Part shown: one piece after another, positions 1 through 7,140 of the stretch
How the letters are laid out: each line of letters starts with the position of its first letter
Numbering within the stretch: position 1 is the first letter of the stretch
Assembly: GCF_044987625.1 (NCBI RefSeq)
Contig: NZ_JBJDSB010000002.1
Location: forward strand, 682,001-746,000
Source of the DNA: Desulfobaculum sp044987625
GTDB taxonomy: Bacteria > Desulfobacterota > Desulfovibrionia > Desulfovibrionales > Desulfovibrionaceae
Direction: 5' to 3'
DNA: 64,000 nt
Notes under the pieces: generated by a model
The model's database searches: none
Seen by the model: only the letters and a program-made list of their open reading frames with translations
Told to the model about the DNA's origin: nothing
Program-made: the position numbers and the translations under genes

Positions 1-2259
1 TACGAAGTTGGTACCGTCAGCAAGATTCTGCAACTGCTGCGCCTGCCCGACGGCACCATCAAGGTGCTGTTCGAGGGGCTGTACCGCGCCCGCTGGTCCC
101 GCGAGAAGGGCTTTGAGCCGCTCCCCGAGGACTTTCTGGAAGACGACGATGACGTGACGTTCCCGCTGGTGTCCGTCTCCCGCGTGCAGGAGCAGGCGGA
201 GAGCACCTCCGGCGGCGAGGCGCTGGTGCGCGCCATGCACGAGTCCCTTGACGAGTACGGCAAGGTCAATAAGAAGCTCGCTTCCGAGACCATTATGGCC
301 ATCTCGTCCCTGGCGGACCCGGGCCGGCTGGCCGACGCCGTTATGCCGCACCTCAAGGCGGACTACGTCAAAAAGCAGACCCTTTTGGAAGAGCTGGACC
401 CGGTCAAGCGTCTGGAGGAGACCTATACGCTCCTGCAGGGCGAGATTGAGATCGCCTTCCTTGAAAAGAAGATCAAATCCCGCGTGAAGTCCCAGATGGA
501 AGGGAACCAGCGCGAGTATTATCTGAACGAGCAACTCAAGGCCATCAACAAGGAAATGGGGCGCGAAGAAGACCCCATGGCCGAGGTGGACGAGATTGAG
601 CGCAAGCTGGCCGAAAAGGAGATGGCGGAGGAAAACCGCGAAAAGGCTCTCCGCGAGGTCAAGAAGCTCCGCCAGATTCCCCCGTCCTCCGCGGAATACA
701 CCGTGGTGCGTAACTACGTGGACTGGATTTTGGACCTGCCGTGGAACGTCTACAAGAAGACGGACCTCGACATCGACAAGGCCCGCGGCATCCTTGAGGC
801 CGAGCATTACGGCCTGAAGAAGCCCAAGGAGCGCATCCTTGAGTACCTTGCCGTGCAAAAGCTGGTGGATACCATCAAGGGCCCCATCCTGTGCCTTGTT
901 GGACCTCCCGGCGTTGGCAAGACGTCGCTGTCCAAGTCCATCGCCCACGCCACGGGCCGCGAGTTTGTTCGCCTGTCCCTTGGTGGCGTGCGCGACGAGG
1001 CCGAAATTCGCGGCCATCGCCGGACCTACGTTGGCGCGCTGCCCGGCAAGATTATTCAGGCGCTCAAGCGGGTGAAGTACAACAACCCGGTGTTCTGCCT
1101 TGACGAAGTTGACAAGATGAGCACGGATTTCCGGGGCGACCCGTCCGCCGCGCTCCTTGAGGTGCTGGACCCCGAACAGAACGGCACCTTCAACGACCAC
1201 TATCTGGACATGGACTACGACCTGTCCAAGGTCTTCTTCATCACCACGGCCAACAGCCTGCATTCCATCCCCCTGCCGCTGCAGGACCGTATGGAAATCA
1301 TCCAGCTGCCCGGCTATCTGGAGACGGAGAAGAGCAAGATCGCCAAGCAGTTCCTTGTGCCCAAGCAGGTGAAGGAACATGGCCTCAAGGACGACAACGT
1401 GGTCTTTTCCGACAACGCCATCCTTGAGATCATCCGTCGCTACACCCGCGAGGCGGGTGTGCGTAATCTGGAGCGCGAAATCGCCGGCATCTGCCGCAAG
1501 ACGGCCATGAAGCTGGTGGAAGAGAAGGACCTTGAAAAGTCCATGCGCGTGACCATGCAGACGGTGTCCAACTTCCTTGGCGTGGCGAAGTACCGCTACG
1601 GCGAAAAGGAAGAGAAGCCGCAGGTCGGCGTCAGTTCCGGCCTTGCGTATACCGAACTCGGCGGCGAGATGCTTATGGTGGAAACCGCGCTTATGCCCGG
1701 TTCCGGCAAGGTGTCCATCACCGGCAAGCTCGGCGATGTGATGCAGGAGTCGGCCAAGGCCGCCGTCTCCTACCTGCGCTCCCGCTCCGACCTGTTCGGG
1801 CTGAAGTCGGATTTCTACAAGTGCATCGACATCCACGTGCATGTGCCCGAAGGCGCCATCCCCAAGGACGGTCCCTCGGCAGGCATCACGCTGGCAACGT
1901 CCATCATCTCCGCTCTGTTGAACATCCCGGTCTCCAACGACCTCGCGATGACGGGCGAGATTACCCTGCGCGGACGCGTGCTGCCCATCGGCGGCCTGCG
2001 TGAAAAGCTCCTTGCGGCGCACCGCGGTCTTATCAAGACCGTCATTATCCCCAAGGACAACGCCAAGGACCTCAAGGACGTGCCCGGCAGCATCCTGCGC
2101 GACCTCAAGATCATTGAAGTCGAAAACATGGATGAGGTGCTTGAGCATGCGCTTATCTGCCCCGACCCGGAGCAGATATTCAGTGGCCGGGGCGACAACG
2201 TCGGCCCCATCTCCCAGACCCTCATGAAGGAAAACTGTGAGAACGGTCACGCCCACTAA
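1..2259 (+). CDS. lon: Lon ATP-dependent protease, 5' end outside window
   Basis: Cytoplasmic ATP-dependent serine protease that degrades misfolded and regulatory proteins. The reading frame is open from base 1, and codons before the first internal GTG (position 64) still read as Lon N-domain, so the true start lies upstream. In order: part of the N-terminal substrate domain, a charged coiled-coil stretch, the AAA+ module with Walker A GPPGVGKTS (about 900-926) and Walker B FCLDEVDK, then the C-terminal protease domain. The catalytic dyad is visible: Ser in KDGPSAGIT (Ser codon 1876) and Lys in LREKLLAAHRG (Lys codon 2005). A short hydrophilic tail ends at TAA, followed by a strong terminator. 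The call is secure; only the start is missing. Confidence 0.97.
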   Translation, partial: YEVGTVSKILQLLRLPDGTIKVLFEGLYRARWSREKGFEPLPEDFLEDDDDVTFPLVSVSRVQEQAESTSGGEALVRAMHESLDEYGKVNKKLASETIMAISSLADPGRLADAVMPHLKADYVKKQTLLEELDPVKRLEETYTLLQGEIEIAFLEKKIKSRVKSQMEGNQREYYLNEQLKAINKEMGREEDPMAEVDEIERKLAEKEMAEENREKALREVKKLRQIPPSSAEYTVVRNYVDWILDLPWNVYKKTDLDIDKARGILEAEHYGLKKPKERILEYLAVQKLVDTIKGPILCLVGPPGVGKTSLSKSIAHATGREFVRLSLGGVRDEAEIRGHRRTYVGALPGKIIQALKRVKYNNPVFCLDEVDKMSTDFRGDPSAALLEVLDPEQNGTFNDHYLDMDYDLSKVFFITTANSLHSIPLPLQDRMEIIQLPGYLETEKSKIAKQFLVPKQVKEHGLKDDNVVFSDNAILEIIRRYTREAGVRNLEREIAGICRKTAMKLVEEKDLEKSMRVTMQTVSNFLGVAKYRYGEKEEKPQVGVSSGLAYTELGGEMLMVETALMPGSGKVSITGKLGDVMQESAKAAVSYLRSRSDLFGLKSDFYKCIDIHVHVPEGAIPKDGPSAGITLATSIISALLNIPVSNDLAMTGEITLRGRVLPIGGLREKLLAAHRGLIKTVIIPKDNAKDLKDVPGSILRDLKIIEVENMDEVLEHALICPDPEQIFSGRGDNVGPISQTLMKENCENGHAH

Positions 2260-2291
2260 CCGCCGCGCGCGGTAAGCGTCTAGCCAAAGCA

Positions 2292-2328
2292 AAGGGCCGG
2301 AACGAGAATATCGTTCCGGCCCTTTTTC
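2292..2328 (+). terminator. Rho-independent terminator of lon
   Basis: A near-perfect stem (AGGGCCGGAACGA pairing with TCGTTCCGGCCCT) with a 4-6 base loop runs straight into TTTTT. It lies about 30 bases after the lon stop codon. Confidence 0.93.
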
Positions 2329-2367
2329 TATGCGCGATGCGTGCTGGGCTTCCTCCTGAGCCAAAGA

Positions 2368-2399
2368 GTCGGGCGGATCGATAAGGCGATACGCCCGAC
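2368..2399 (-). terminator. Hairpin downstream of the TRIC-family gene
   Basis: Inverted repeat GTCGGGCG...CGCCCGAC with an inner ATCG/CGAT pairing, followed on the minus strand by TCTTTGG. The T-run is short, so this is a weak terminator candidate about 105 bases after the TRIC-family stop. The rest of 2330-2504 shows no gene. Confidence 0.45.
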
Positions 2400-2504
2400 A
2401 AGGCGGTGGAGCCGAAATGCAAAGGAGCGTTGACCGGCTGGCTCTGTGTGTGTTGGCGGTGGACTGGCCCCGCGTCGGAGCGTGGAGGTCTTGGAGCGGT
2501 GTGG

Positions 2505-3161
2505 TTATTTGGGCTGTGCGTCGTCGCCGGAGTCCGCACGTCGGACGCGCGGCAGGTGCATATTGGTGCGCATGGCAAAGATGCGCAGCGCGGTGGCACT
2601 GACGATGGTGCCGGTCACCTGTATGGATTCGCCAAACCCGGCCGCGCCGAGGGACAGAAAGACAAGGCTGCCGAGGATGGCGGCCGTGGCGTAGAAGTCC
2701 GTGCGGATAATGGCCGGTACCTCGCCCGCCAAAATATCGCGGATGGCGCCGCCGCCGACGGCGGTCAGGGTGCCCATGAAGACGATGCCCATGGGCCCAA
2801 GGCCGTAGTTTGCCGCTTTGGCCGCGCCAATGGCGGCAAACACGCCAAGGCCGAGGGCGTCGGCGGTCATGACCATATTCCATCGCCGCGCAACATAAGG
2901 CGCAACAAGGATGACAATCAGCGCGCCGGCCAGACAGGTAAAGAGGTACACCTCGTCGTGGAATGCCGTCGGTGGTGTTGCGCCCAGCAGCACGTCGCGG
3001 ATGATGCCGCCGCCCACGCCAGTTGCCACGGCAAGGACCATGGCCCCGAGAATGTCGAGGCTGTTGCGCGAGGCTTTGAATGCGCCGGAGATGGCAAAGA
3101 CAAAGGTGCCGAATATGTCGAGAGCGTAAAGCATTGGCGTCTCGAAAAGGTTGGAGTTCAT
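2505..3161 (-). CDS. TRIC / UPF0126 family membrane channel-like protein (YicG/YadS type)
   Basis: A 218-residue integral membrane protein with about seven hydrophobic segments. It has the family's internal duplication: the glycine-rich signature GVGGGIIRDVLLG in the first half and AVGGGAIRDILAG in the second. Bacterial relatives are trimeric intracellular cation channel-like proteins, some annotated as glycine transporters; the substrate here cannot be told. The C-terminal ~25 residues are charged and probably cytoplasmic. The first ATG (3161) has no Shine-Dalgarno site because a terminator hairpin with its U-tract ends two bases upstream. The next ATG (3134, MLYALDIFG) has only a weak CGAGA. 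The family call is solid; the start is uncertain. Confidence 0.85.
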   Translation of the reverse strand: MNSNLFETPMLYALDIFGTFVFAISGAFKASRNSLDILGAMVLAVATGVGGGIIRDVLLGATPPTAFHDEVYLFTCLAGALIVILVAPYVARRWNMVMTADALGLGVFAAIGAAKAANYGLGPMGIVFMGTLTAVGGGAIRDILAGEVPAIIRTDFYATAAILGSLVFLSLGAAGFGESIQVTGTIVSATALRIFAMRTNMHLPRVRRADSGDDAQPK

Positions 3162-3163
3162 AC

Positions 3164-3202
3164 AAAAAAGCCCTGCGCCGCTGGTGGAGCGGCACAGGGC
3201 TT
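3164..3202 (-). terminator. Minus-strand terminator after the FlgO operon
   Basis: On the minus strand GCCCTGTGCCGCT pairs with AGCGGCGCAGGGC and is followed by TTTTTTG. It lies 33 bases after the stop of the FlgO-family gene and ends two bases before the annotated ATG of the TRIC-family gene. Confidence 0.88.
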
Positions 3203-3234
3203 GTACGTGAAATGCGTCTGGTGTGCAATAACGG

Positions 3235-3906
3235 TTAATACGTGGTCAGATCAATGGTGTCCGGTCCCTGCGCCATGGAGTCCGGCACGATGAGCGGGGT
3301 TGGGCGGCGCGTGGTCTGTACATCGCCGGAGCGCAGAATGTGGGTCTCCACAGACGGCCTGATGCGGCTCATTTCCTCGCGCGCGTCCATATTGAGCAGT
3401 TCCGCCACCTCGTGGGTGAGGGGAAGGGTGGCGCTGGACATGGCCAGCACTTCGTTGGACGGGGTGTGGATAAGGCGCACATTGAAGCGTACGTGCTTGC
3501 TGGTGCGGGAGTAGGTCCCCGTCAGCATCACGGCGCTGTGCACGTAGCGGTTGTCCGCCAGTTGCACGTCGCGCGTCAGCAGCATTTCGCCGCGTCCGGG
3601 CTTGAGCAGGATGTATTTGCCCTTGCGGATTTCCTGCACCTTGTAGCCGGAGCCGACAAACCATGTTGCCAATTCCTCGGCGAGCTGGCGGGCGAGGGGC
3701 GAGCTTTGCTCAAGGTCGTCAAGGTTGGCGGGAGTGGTGACGATGAGCGCCGTGCCGCGCGCGGGGCCGTGTTCCAGACCAAGGCGTTCGGCCAGCTGGG
3801 CGTCCAGCGTGGTGGCGAGCGTGTCGGCGGTCTGCGGGATGCTTCCGGCCAGCGCCGGAGTGGCAAATATGCAGAGCGCGGCAAGTATCAGAAAGATGTG
3901 TCGCAT
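3235..3906 (-). CDS. FlgO-family outer-membrane protein
   Basis: A 223-residue exported protein with a classical signal peptide (MRHIFLILAALCIFATPALA, cleavage after ALA). The mature part carries the FlgO-type fold: an N-terminal stretch in which paired helices set up LARQLAEELATWFVGSGY, then EIRKGKYILL, LLTRDVQLADNRYVHSAVMLTGTY and a C-terminal VRLIHTPSNEVLAMSSATLPL. FlgO proteins, described in Vibrio, are outer-membrane proteins that help anchor or build the flagellum. It is the third gene of a minus-strand run with a small lipoprotein and a second FlgO-like protein, behind a sigma-28-type promoter, which supports a motility role. SD AGGAC precedes the ATG. Confidence 0.8.
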   Translation of the reverse strand: MRHIFLILAALCIFATPALAGSIPQTADTLATTLDAQLAERLGLEHGPARGTALIVTTPANLDDLEQSSPLARQLAEELATWFVGSGYKVQEIRKGKYILLKPGRGEMLLTRDVQLADNRYVHSAVMLTGTYSRTSKHVRFNVRLIHTPSNEVLAMSSATLPLTHEVAELLNMDAREEMSRIRPSVETHILRSGDVQTTRRPTPLIVPDSMAQGPDTIDLTTY

Positions 3907-3918
3907 GATGGTGCCGTC

Positions 3919-4206
3919 CTATCGTCTGGTTCTAATGAGCCTGTCGGTTGTTTCAATTTCTTCCGTCAGGGCGGCGCGCATGTCCTCGCGCTGCGCTGCG
4001 GCAAGCCCCTGCAGAAAAGTTTCGCGCGCCAGTTCAAAGCGCCCCTGTCCCTGATAGTCCCGGCCAAGGGCAAGGTTGCGCAGGGCCAGTTCATTATAGG
4101 GCAGGGCGTCGGCGCGGGTGGTGTCGATGAGCGGCGAAACCCCGCCCAGCGAACACCCGCCAAGCAGGACCCCGGCGGTCAGTAGTATGGGAAGCAGTCG
4201 TTTCAT
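3919..4206 (-). CDS. Small lipoprotein of the FlgO operon
   Basis: A 95-residue predicted lipoprotein with a type II signal peptide and lipobox LLGGC (Cys at residue 18). The mature part is helical and resembles a single TPR-like helical pair (NELALRNLALGRDYQGQGRFELARETFLQGLAAA) ending in a basic RLIRTRR. It lies 12 bases upstream of the FlgO-family gene and 15 bases downstream of the larger FlgO-like gene, so it is almost surely cotranscribed with both. A good SD (GGAGGAATGAG) precedes the ATG. In Vibrio the partner FlgP is also a small lipoprotein, but I see no clear FlgP similarity, so no symbol is given. Confidence 0.75.
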   Translation of the reverse strand: MKRLLPILLTAGVLLGGCSLGGVSPLIDTTRADALPYNELALRNLALGRDYQGQGRFELARETFLQGLAAAQREDMRAALTEEIETTDRLIRTRR

Positions 4207-4221
4207 CTCATTCCTCCAGGG

Positions 4222-5070
4222 CTAGTGCAGGTCGTCCTGCTCCAGCATGAAGCCGAGGCTGGTCTTGTCCTTCATCTCGTCATAGGAGCGCATCTCCGTC
4301 TCCGCCGTGCGCAGTTGGCGCGCCGCGCTTTTGGCGAGCATCGCCTTGGTCAGCGGCGTCTGCTGGATAAGCGAAGATGCCGTGCGCGCCACCACGCCGT
4401 CCGTCGGGCGGAACAGGCGGGCGTTCACAAACAGCGAATTTTCGTCAAAGTAGTAGGTTCCGGCAAGGACAAGGCCCGGCTGAACCTGCGGGGCGGCGCG
4501 TTCCATGTCGCGGGTAAGCACAAACTCGCCGTTGGCGGGATAGGTCGCCACCGTGGGCATGGTGCGGTATTCGCGTACGGGGATGCCGCGCCGGGACAGC
4601 TCGTGGAACATCTGCTCCGCCACAAAACGCCCAAAGGACGAGGTGCGCATAAAGTTGTCCTGATTGACGAAGGAGACGGGAATGGTCACCGCTCCGCCAA
4701 GGTCAGGGCCATCGGCCAGCAACTGCGCCGCCAGCTCGCGGATTTTCAGCCGCAGTTCCTGCGCGGCGGCCACGTGCTCCGGCGGGGCGGACATGGGGTC
4801 GTTTGAGTGCAGCCAAATATAGCCGTCTTTGCCGTCGGAGACGAGCACGCCGGGATGGATGGTGCCTTGGTTGCGCAGGCCGTGGGTTTCCCCATCCTTA
4901 TGGATGACGCCACCGAATTTGGAGGTGACGCCACTGCCCGGACCAAGCGTATGCTGGCCCGATGACGCGAGCATCTGCTCGCCCGGTGTCGGCGTCTTGT
5001 CTTCCGCATGAACTGGAGGTGTGGCCACGAGTAAGCTCAGCGCGGCCGCGAGTATCACATGTCTTTTCAT
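4222..5070 (-). CDS. FlgO-like exported protein, first gene of the operon
   Basis: A 282-residue exported protein. The frame is open far upstream, but the start at 5070 is chosen because SD AGGAGAGG lies at proper spacing and the protein then begins with a signal peptide (MKRHVILAAALSLLVATPPVHA). After a low-complexity linker the FlgO-type core appears: LRLKIRELAAQLL, SSFGRFVAEQMFHELSRRGIPVREYR, NGEFVLTRDMERAAPQVQPGLVLAGTYYF and NARLFRPTDGVVARTASSLI. This matches the layout of the shorter FlgO protein two genes downstream, so the operon holds two paralogues. A sigma-28-like promoter sits about 55-85 bases upstream. Role in flagellar outer-membrane assembly is inferred. Confidence 0.78.
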   Translation of the reverse strand: MKRHVILAAALSLLVATPPVHAEDKTPTPGEQMLASSGQHTLGPGSGVTSKFGGVIHKDGETHGLRNQGTIHPGVLVSDGKDGYIWLHSNDPMSAPPEHVAAAQELRLKIRELAAQLLADGPDLGGAVTIPVSFVNQDNFMRTSSFGRFVAEQMFHELSRRGIPVREYRTMPTVATYPANGEFVLTRDMERAAPQVQPGLVLAGTYYFDENSLFVNARLFRPTDGVVARTASSLIQQTPLTKAMLAKSAARQLRTAETEMRSYDEMKDKTSLGFMLEQDDLH

Positions 5071-5126
5071 CAGGTCCTCTCCTGGTGACGCCTGTTGGAA
5101 AAAGTGCATCGTAGTATCTAGATGCC

Positions 5127-5153
5127 CTATCGGACCCGTGCTGGATTTCTTTA
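5127..5153 (-). promoter_or_regulatory. Sigma-28 (FliA)-type promoter for the FlgO operon
   Basis: On the minus strand: TAAA, 15 bases, TCCGATAG. The sigma-28 consensus is TAAA-N15-GCCGATAA, so only the first and last bases of the -10 element differ. It points into the FlgO-like gene, whose ATG is about 57 bases downstream of the -10 element. Confidence 0.72.
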
Positions 5154-5525
5154 GGATAGTTGAGGATTTTGGTGCCGGACGCGGCGGCAAAAGGTGAATG
5201 GTCGGGGGCGGATGCGCGCATGGGGAGAAAGTGAGCGTCAATGCGGCGCGGCGGCGCGCAAGTGCGGCTGGAGGAGGGCGCATGCCACTCGTGGGGGCAG
5301 GGGCCGCCCGGTGAGCAGGACAGGGGCGCAGGGCGCGGGCTGGGCGTGCAGGCGTGATTTTTTGCCGCGCGGCGTGGAACAACGAAGGGCGGCAGAGGGG
5401 CGAAGATGCTGGAGAGTGTGTGTCGGCTGACGGACAGGGCGCGCCAAAGGCGCAAGAAATCGTCGGGGCAGGCCCCTACGGGAGGAATTGTCGTGTATGC
5501 TGGCGGGTGACGAGCGTGGGCGACG
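5154..5525. other. Gene-free spacer
   Basis: About 370 bases between the FlgO promoter and the stop of the small zinc-ribbon gene. The open frames here are GC-rich, lack SD sites and have low-complexity, arginine- or proline-rich translations, so none is called. No convincing terminator for the zinc-ribbon gene was seen. Confidence 0.6.
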
Positions 5526-5741
5526 TCAGATGCGATCGAAGGGCACGTTGGCCATGAATTCTTCGATTTGATCAAAGAATTCCATGTATTCTCCGAGGGC
5601 GAAGCGTCCGCCGCAGGTGTCGCAGAACATGTAGACTTCCTTGCAGGCGCGGATGACGCGGAGCGTGCCATTGCACGATTTGCACGTCATTTGGGTATTG
5701 GCTTCACGCGGGGCGTTGGTGAACACCGGCTGGTCGTGCAT
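5526..5741 (-). CDS. Small double-CxxC zinc-ribbon protein
   Basis: A 71-residue protein with two CxxC knuckles, CKSCNG (residues 20-25) and CDTCGG, spaced about 20 residues apart: a minimal zinc ribbon. The C-terminal third (FALGEYMEFFDQIEEFMANVPFDRI) is acidic and probably one helix. SD GGAGG lies about 10 bases upstream of ATG 5741. It is transcribed divergently from the ferritin gene across a 290-base region with a 7-1-7 palindrome, so the two could share a regulator. A nucleic-acid or protein-binding role is typical of such ribbons; the function here is unknown. Confidence 0.72.
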   Translation of the reverse strand: MHDQPVFTNAPREANTQMTCKSCNGTLRVIRACKEVYMFCDTCGGRFALGEYMEFFDQIEEFMANVPFDRI

Positions 5742-5901
5742 CAGGAGCTATCCTCCGTTTCGGTTCGAGAACGTGGCGCGGGCCGTTTGGCCGACGCAAC
5801 AGGGTGAACCACCTTGTGCACCATTCTCGCGCCGAGGGCAACCCCGCTTTTGTCCGAGCGCCGCCCGCACAGGGCGCAAACCCGCGCCGGTACAGCTTTG
5901 C

Positions 5902-5916
5902 TTGCGATAATCGCAA
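5902..5916. promoter_or_regulatory. Perfect 7-1-7 palindrome upstream of ferritin (Fur/PerR-like operator)
   Basis: TTGCGAT-A-ATCGCAA is a perfect inverted repeat with a single central base, the 7-1-7 architecture of Fur-superfamily (Fur, PerR, Zur) operators. It lies 115 bases before the ferritin ATG. Which regulator binds cannot be decided from the sequence. Confidence 0.5.
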
Positions 5917-6031
5917 TCATGTGTATCCTTTGAAGAGTCGCCCATTTGGGCGAGAGCGCCGCCCGGCGCTTCTTTTGCGAAAACGAGCGGGGCACGCACC
6001 CCGCGGCATGGTCCCAATAGGAGGAAACCAC

Positions 6032-6544
6032 ATGCTGAGTGAAAAAATGGAAAAGGCGCTGAATGCGCAAATTAAGTGGGAGTTCTACTCCAGCTATCTC
6101 TACCTCTCCATGTCCAGCTACTTTGCGGACAAGGGCCTGCCCGGCTTCAGCCACTGGATGCGTACGCAGGCGCAGGAGGAGCTCTTCCACGCCACCAAGT
6201 TTTACGACTACGTGCTGGAGCGCGGCGGCAAGGTTGAGCTGCAGAGCATCGACCAGCCCCCGTCCAAGTGGGACGACACCCTTGATGTGTTCAAGGAAAC
6301 CCTCAAGCACGAACAGCATGTCACCAAGCTCATTAACGAGCTGGTGGACACCGCCATCAGCGAAAAGGACCACGCCTGCAACATTTTCTTGCAGTGGTTC
6401 GTTGAGGAGCAGGTGGAGGAAGAGGACAGCGTGAACAACGTGCTGGACCGCCTGAAACTGATGGGCAAGGAAGGCAGCGGCCTGTTCATGCTTGATCAGG
6501 AACTCGGCAAGCGTGTGTTCACGCCGCCGACGACGGCGCAGTAG
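6032..6544 (+). CDS. ftnA: Ferritin, iron-storage protein
   Basis: A 170-residue non-haem bacterial ferritin that oxidises Fe(II) and stores it as a mineral core in a 24-mer cage. The four-helix bundle is clear. Ferroxidase-site residues visible include Glu17 (KWEFYSSYLYLS), the Glu/His pair in EELFHATKF, Glu in LKHEQHVTKLINEL and the acidic stretch WFVEEQVEEEDSV. The start at 6032 is supported by SD AGGAGG (6019-6024) and by the family's MLSEKMEKALN N-terminus. It is followed 46 bases later by a second ferritin-like gene and then korAB, with no terminator between. The upstream 7-1-7 palindrome suggests metal or peroxide control. Confidence 0.93.
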   Translation: MLSEKMEKALNAQIKWEFYSSYLYLSMSSYFADKGLPGFSHWMRTQAQEELFHATKFYDYVLERGGKVELQSIDQPPSKWDDTLDVFKETLKHEQHVTKLINELVDTAISEKDHACNIFLQWFVEEQVEEEDSVNNVLDRLKLMGKEGSGLFMLDQELGKRVFTPPTTAQ

Positions 6545-6590
6545 CGCGTCGTACAGGAAGGAACCGCCCGCAGCATGGGAGGAAAACGCC

Positions 6591-7106
6591 ATGCATGACC
6601 GGACCACAATGCTCGACACCATCATCGAGATGAACAGGAAAAGCGCCGTGCTCTACGACAGAGCCAGCGCCGCCTGTAGTGACCCGCTCGGCAGTATGAT
6701 GTTTGCCTTTCTCCACCGCGAGAAGGAAACATCCGTCTGGCGCGCTCATGTTGCCAAGCTGTCCCTGCGGGGAGAGCTGTGGACGGCGGCTCCTGATCCT
6801 GTGGGGGGCGGTGTGCCCCCGCGCGTTCTTTTTCGGCGGTTGGCGGCGCGGACTGAGCCCGCGCCGCCCCCGCTTGAGCGCGAGCAGGAGAGTGTGGAGC
6901 TTGCCCTTGATATGGAAAAGGCCGTCGTCGGCTATTATAGCGGACAGTTCGAGGCTGCCGCGCAGGATGAGGAGCGCCGGTTTATTGAAACAATGATCGC
7001 CTCCGGACAGGAAGTCATCCTGCTGCTTACGGATTTGCAATACTATTTTAGCGACCCGCACGGGTGGGTCAAAGCCGCCGAGACCGAAGGAATGGACACC
7101 GCCTGA
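6591..7106 (+). CDS. Ferritin-like diiron-domain protein
   Basis: A 171-residue protein of the broad ferritin/rubrerythrin-like class. The helices run LDTIIEMNRKSAVLYDRASAAC, MMFAFLHREKETSVWRAHVAKL, LALDMEKAVVGYYSGQFEAAA and ERRFIETMIASGQEVILLLTDL. Candidate iron ligands are Glu in IEMNRK, Glu/His in HREKE...H, and Glu in ALDMEKAV and IETM, but the usual ExxH spacing is not perfect. A proline-rich loop (about residues 65-100) sits mid-protein, and there is no rubredoxin domain. SD GGGAGG precedes ATG 6591. It lies between ferritin and korA in one plus-strand run, suggesting an iron or oxidative-stress role, which is inferred. Confidence 0.65.
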   Translation: MHDRTTMLDTIIEMNRKSAVLYDRASAACSDPLGSMMFAFLHREKETSVWRAHVAKLSLRGELWTAAPDPVGGGVPPRVLFRRLAARTEPAPPPLEREQESVELALDMEKAVVGYYSGQFEAAAQDEERRFIETMIASGQEVILLLTDLQYYFSDPHGWVKAAETEGMDTA

Positions 7107-7140
7107 GCAAAGCCCACCGCTTTGCCAACAAGGAGGCACT

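Noticed and set aside
2406..3293. A 295-codon open frame on the plus strand
   Set aside because: Runs antisense through the TRIC-family gene and across its terminator; no SD and a low-complexity translation.
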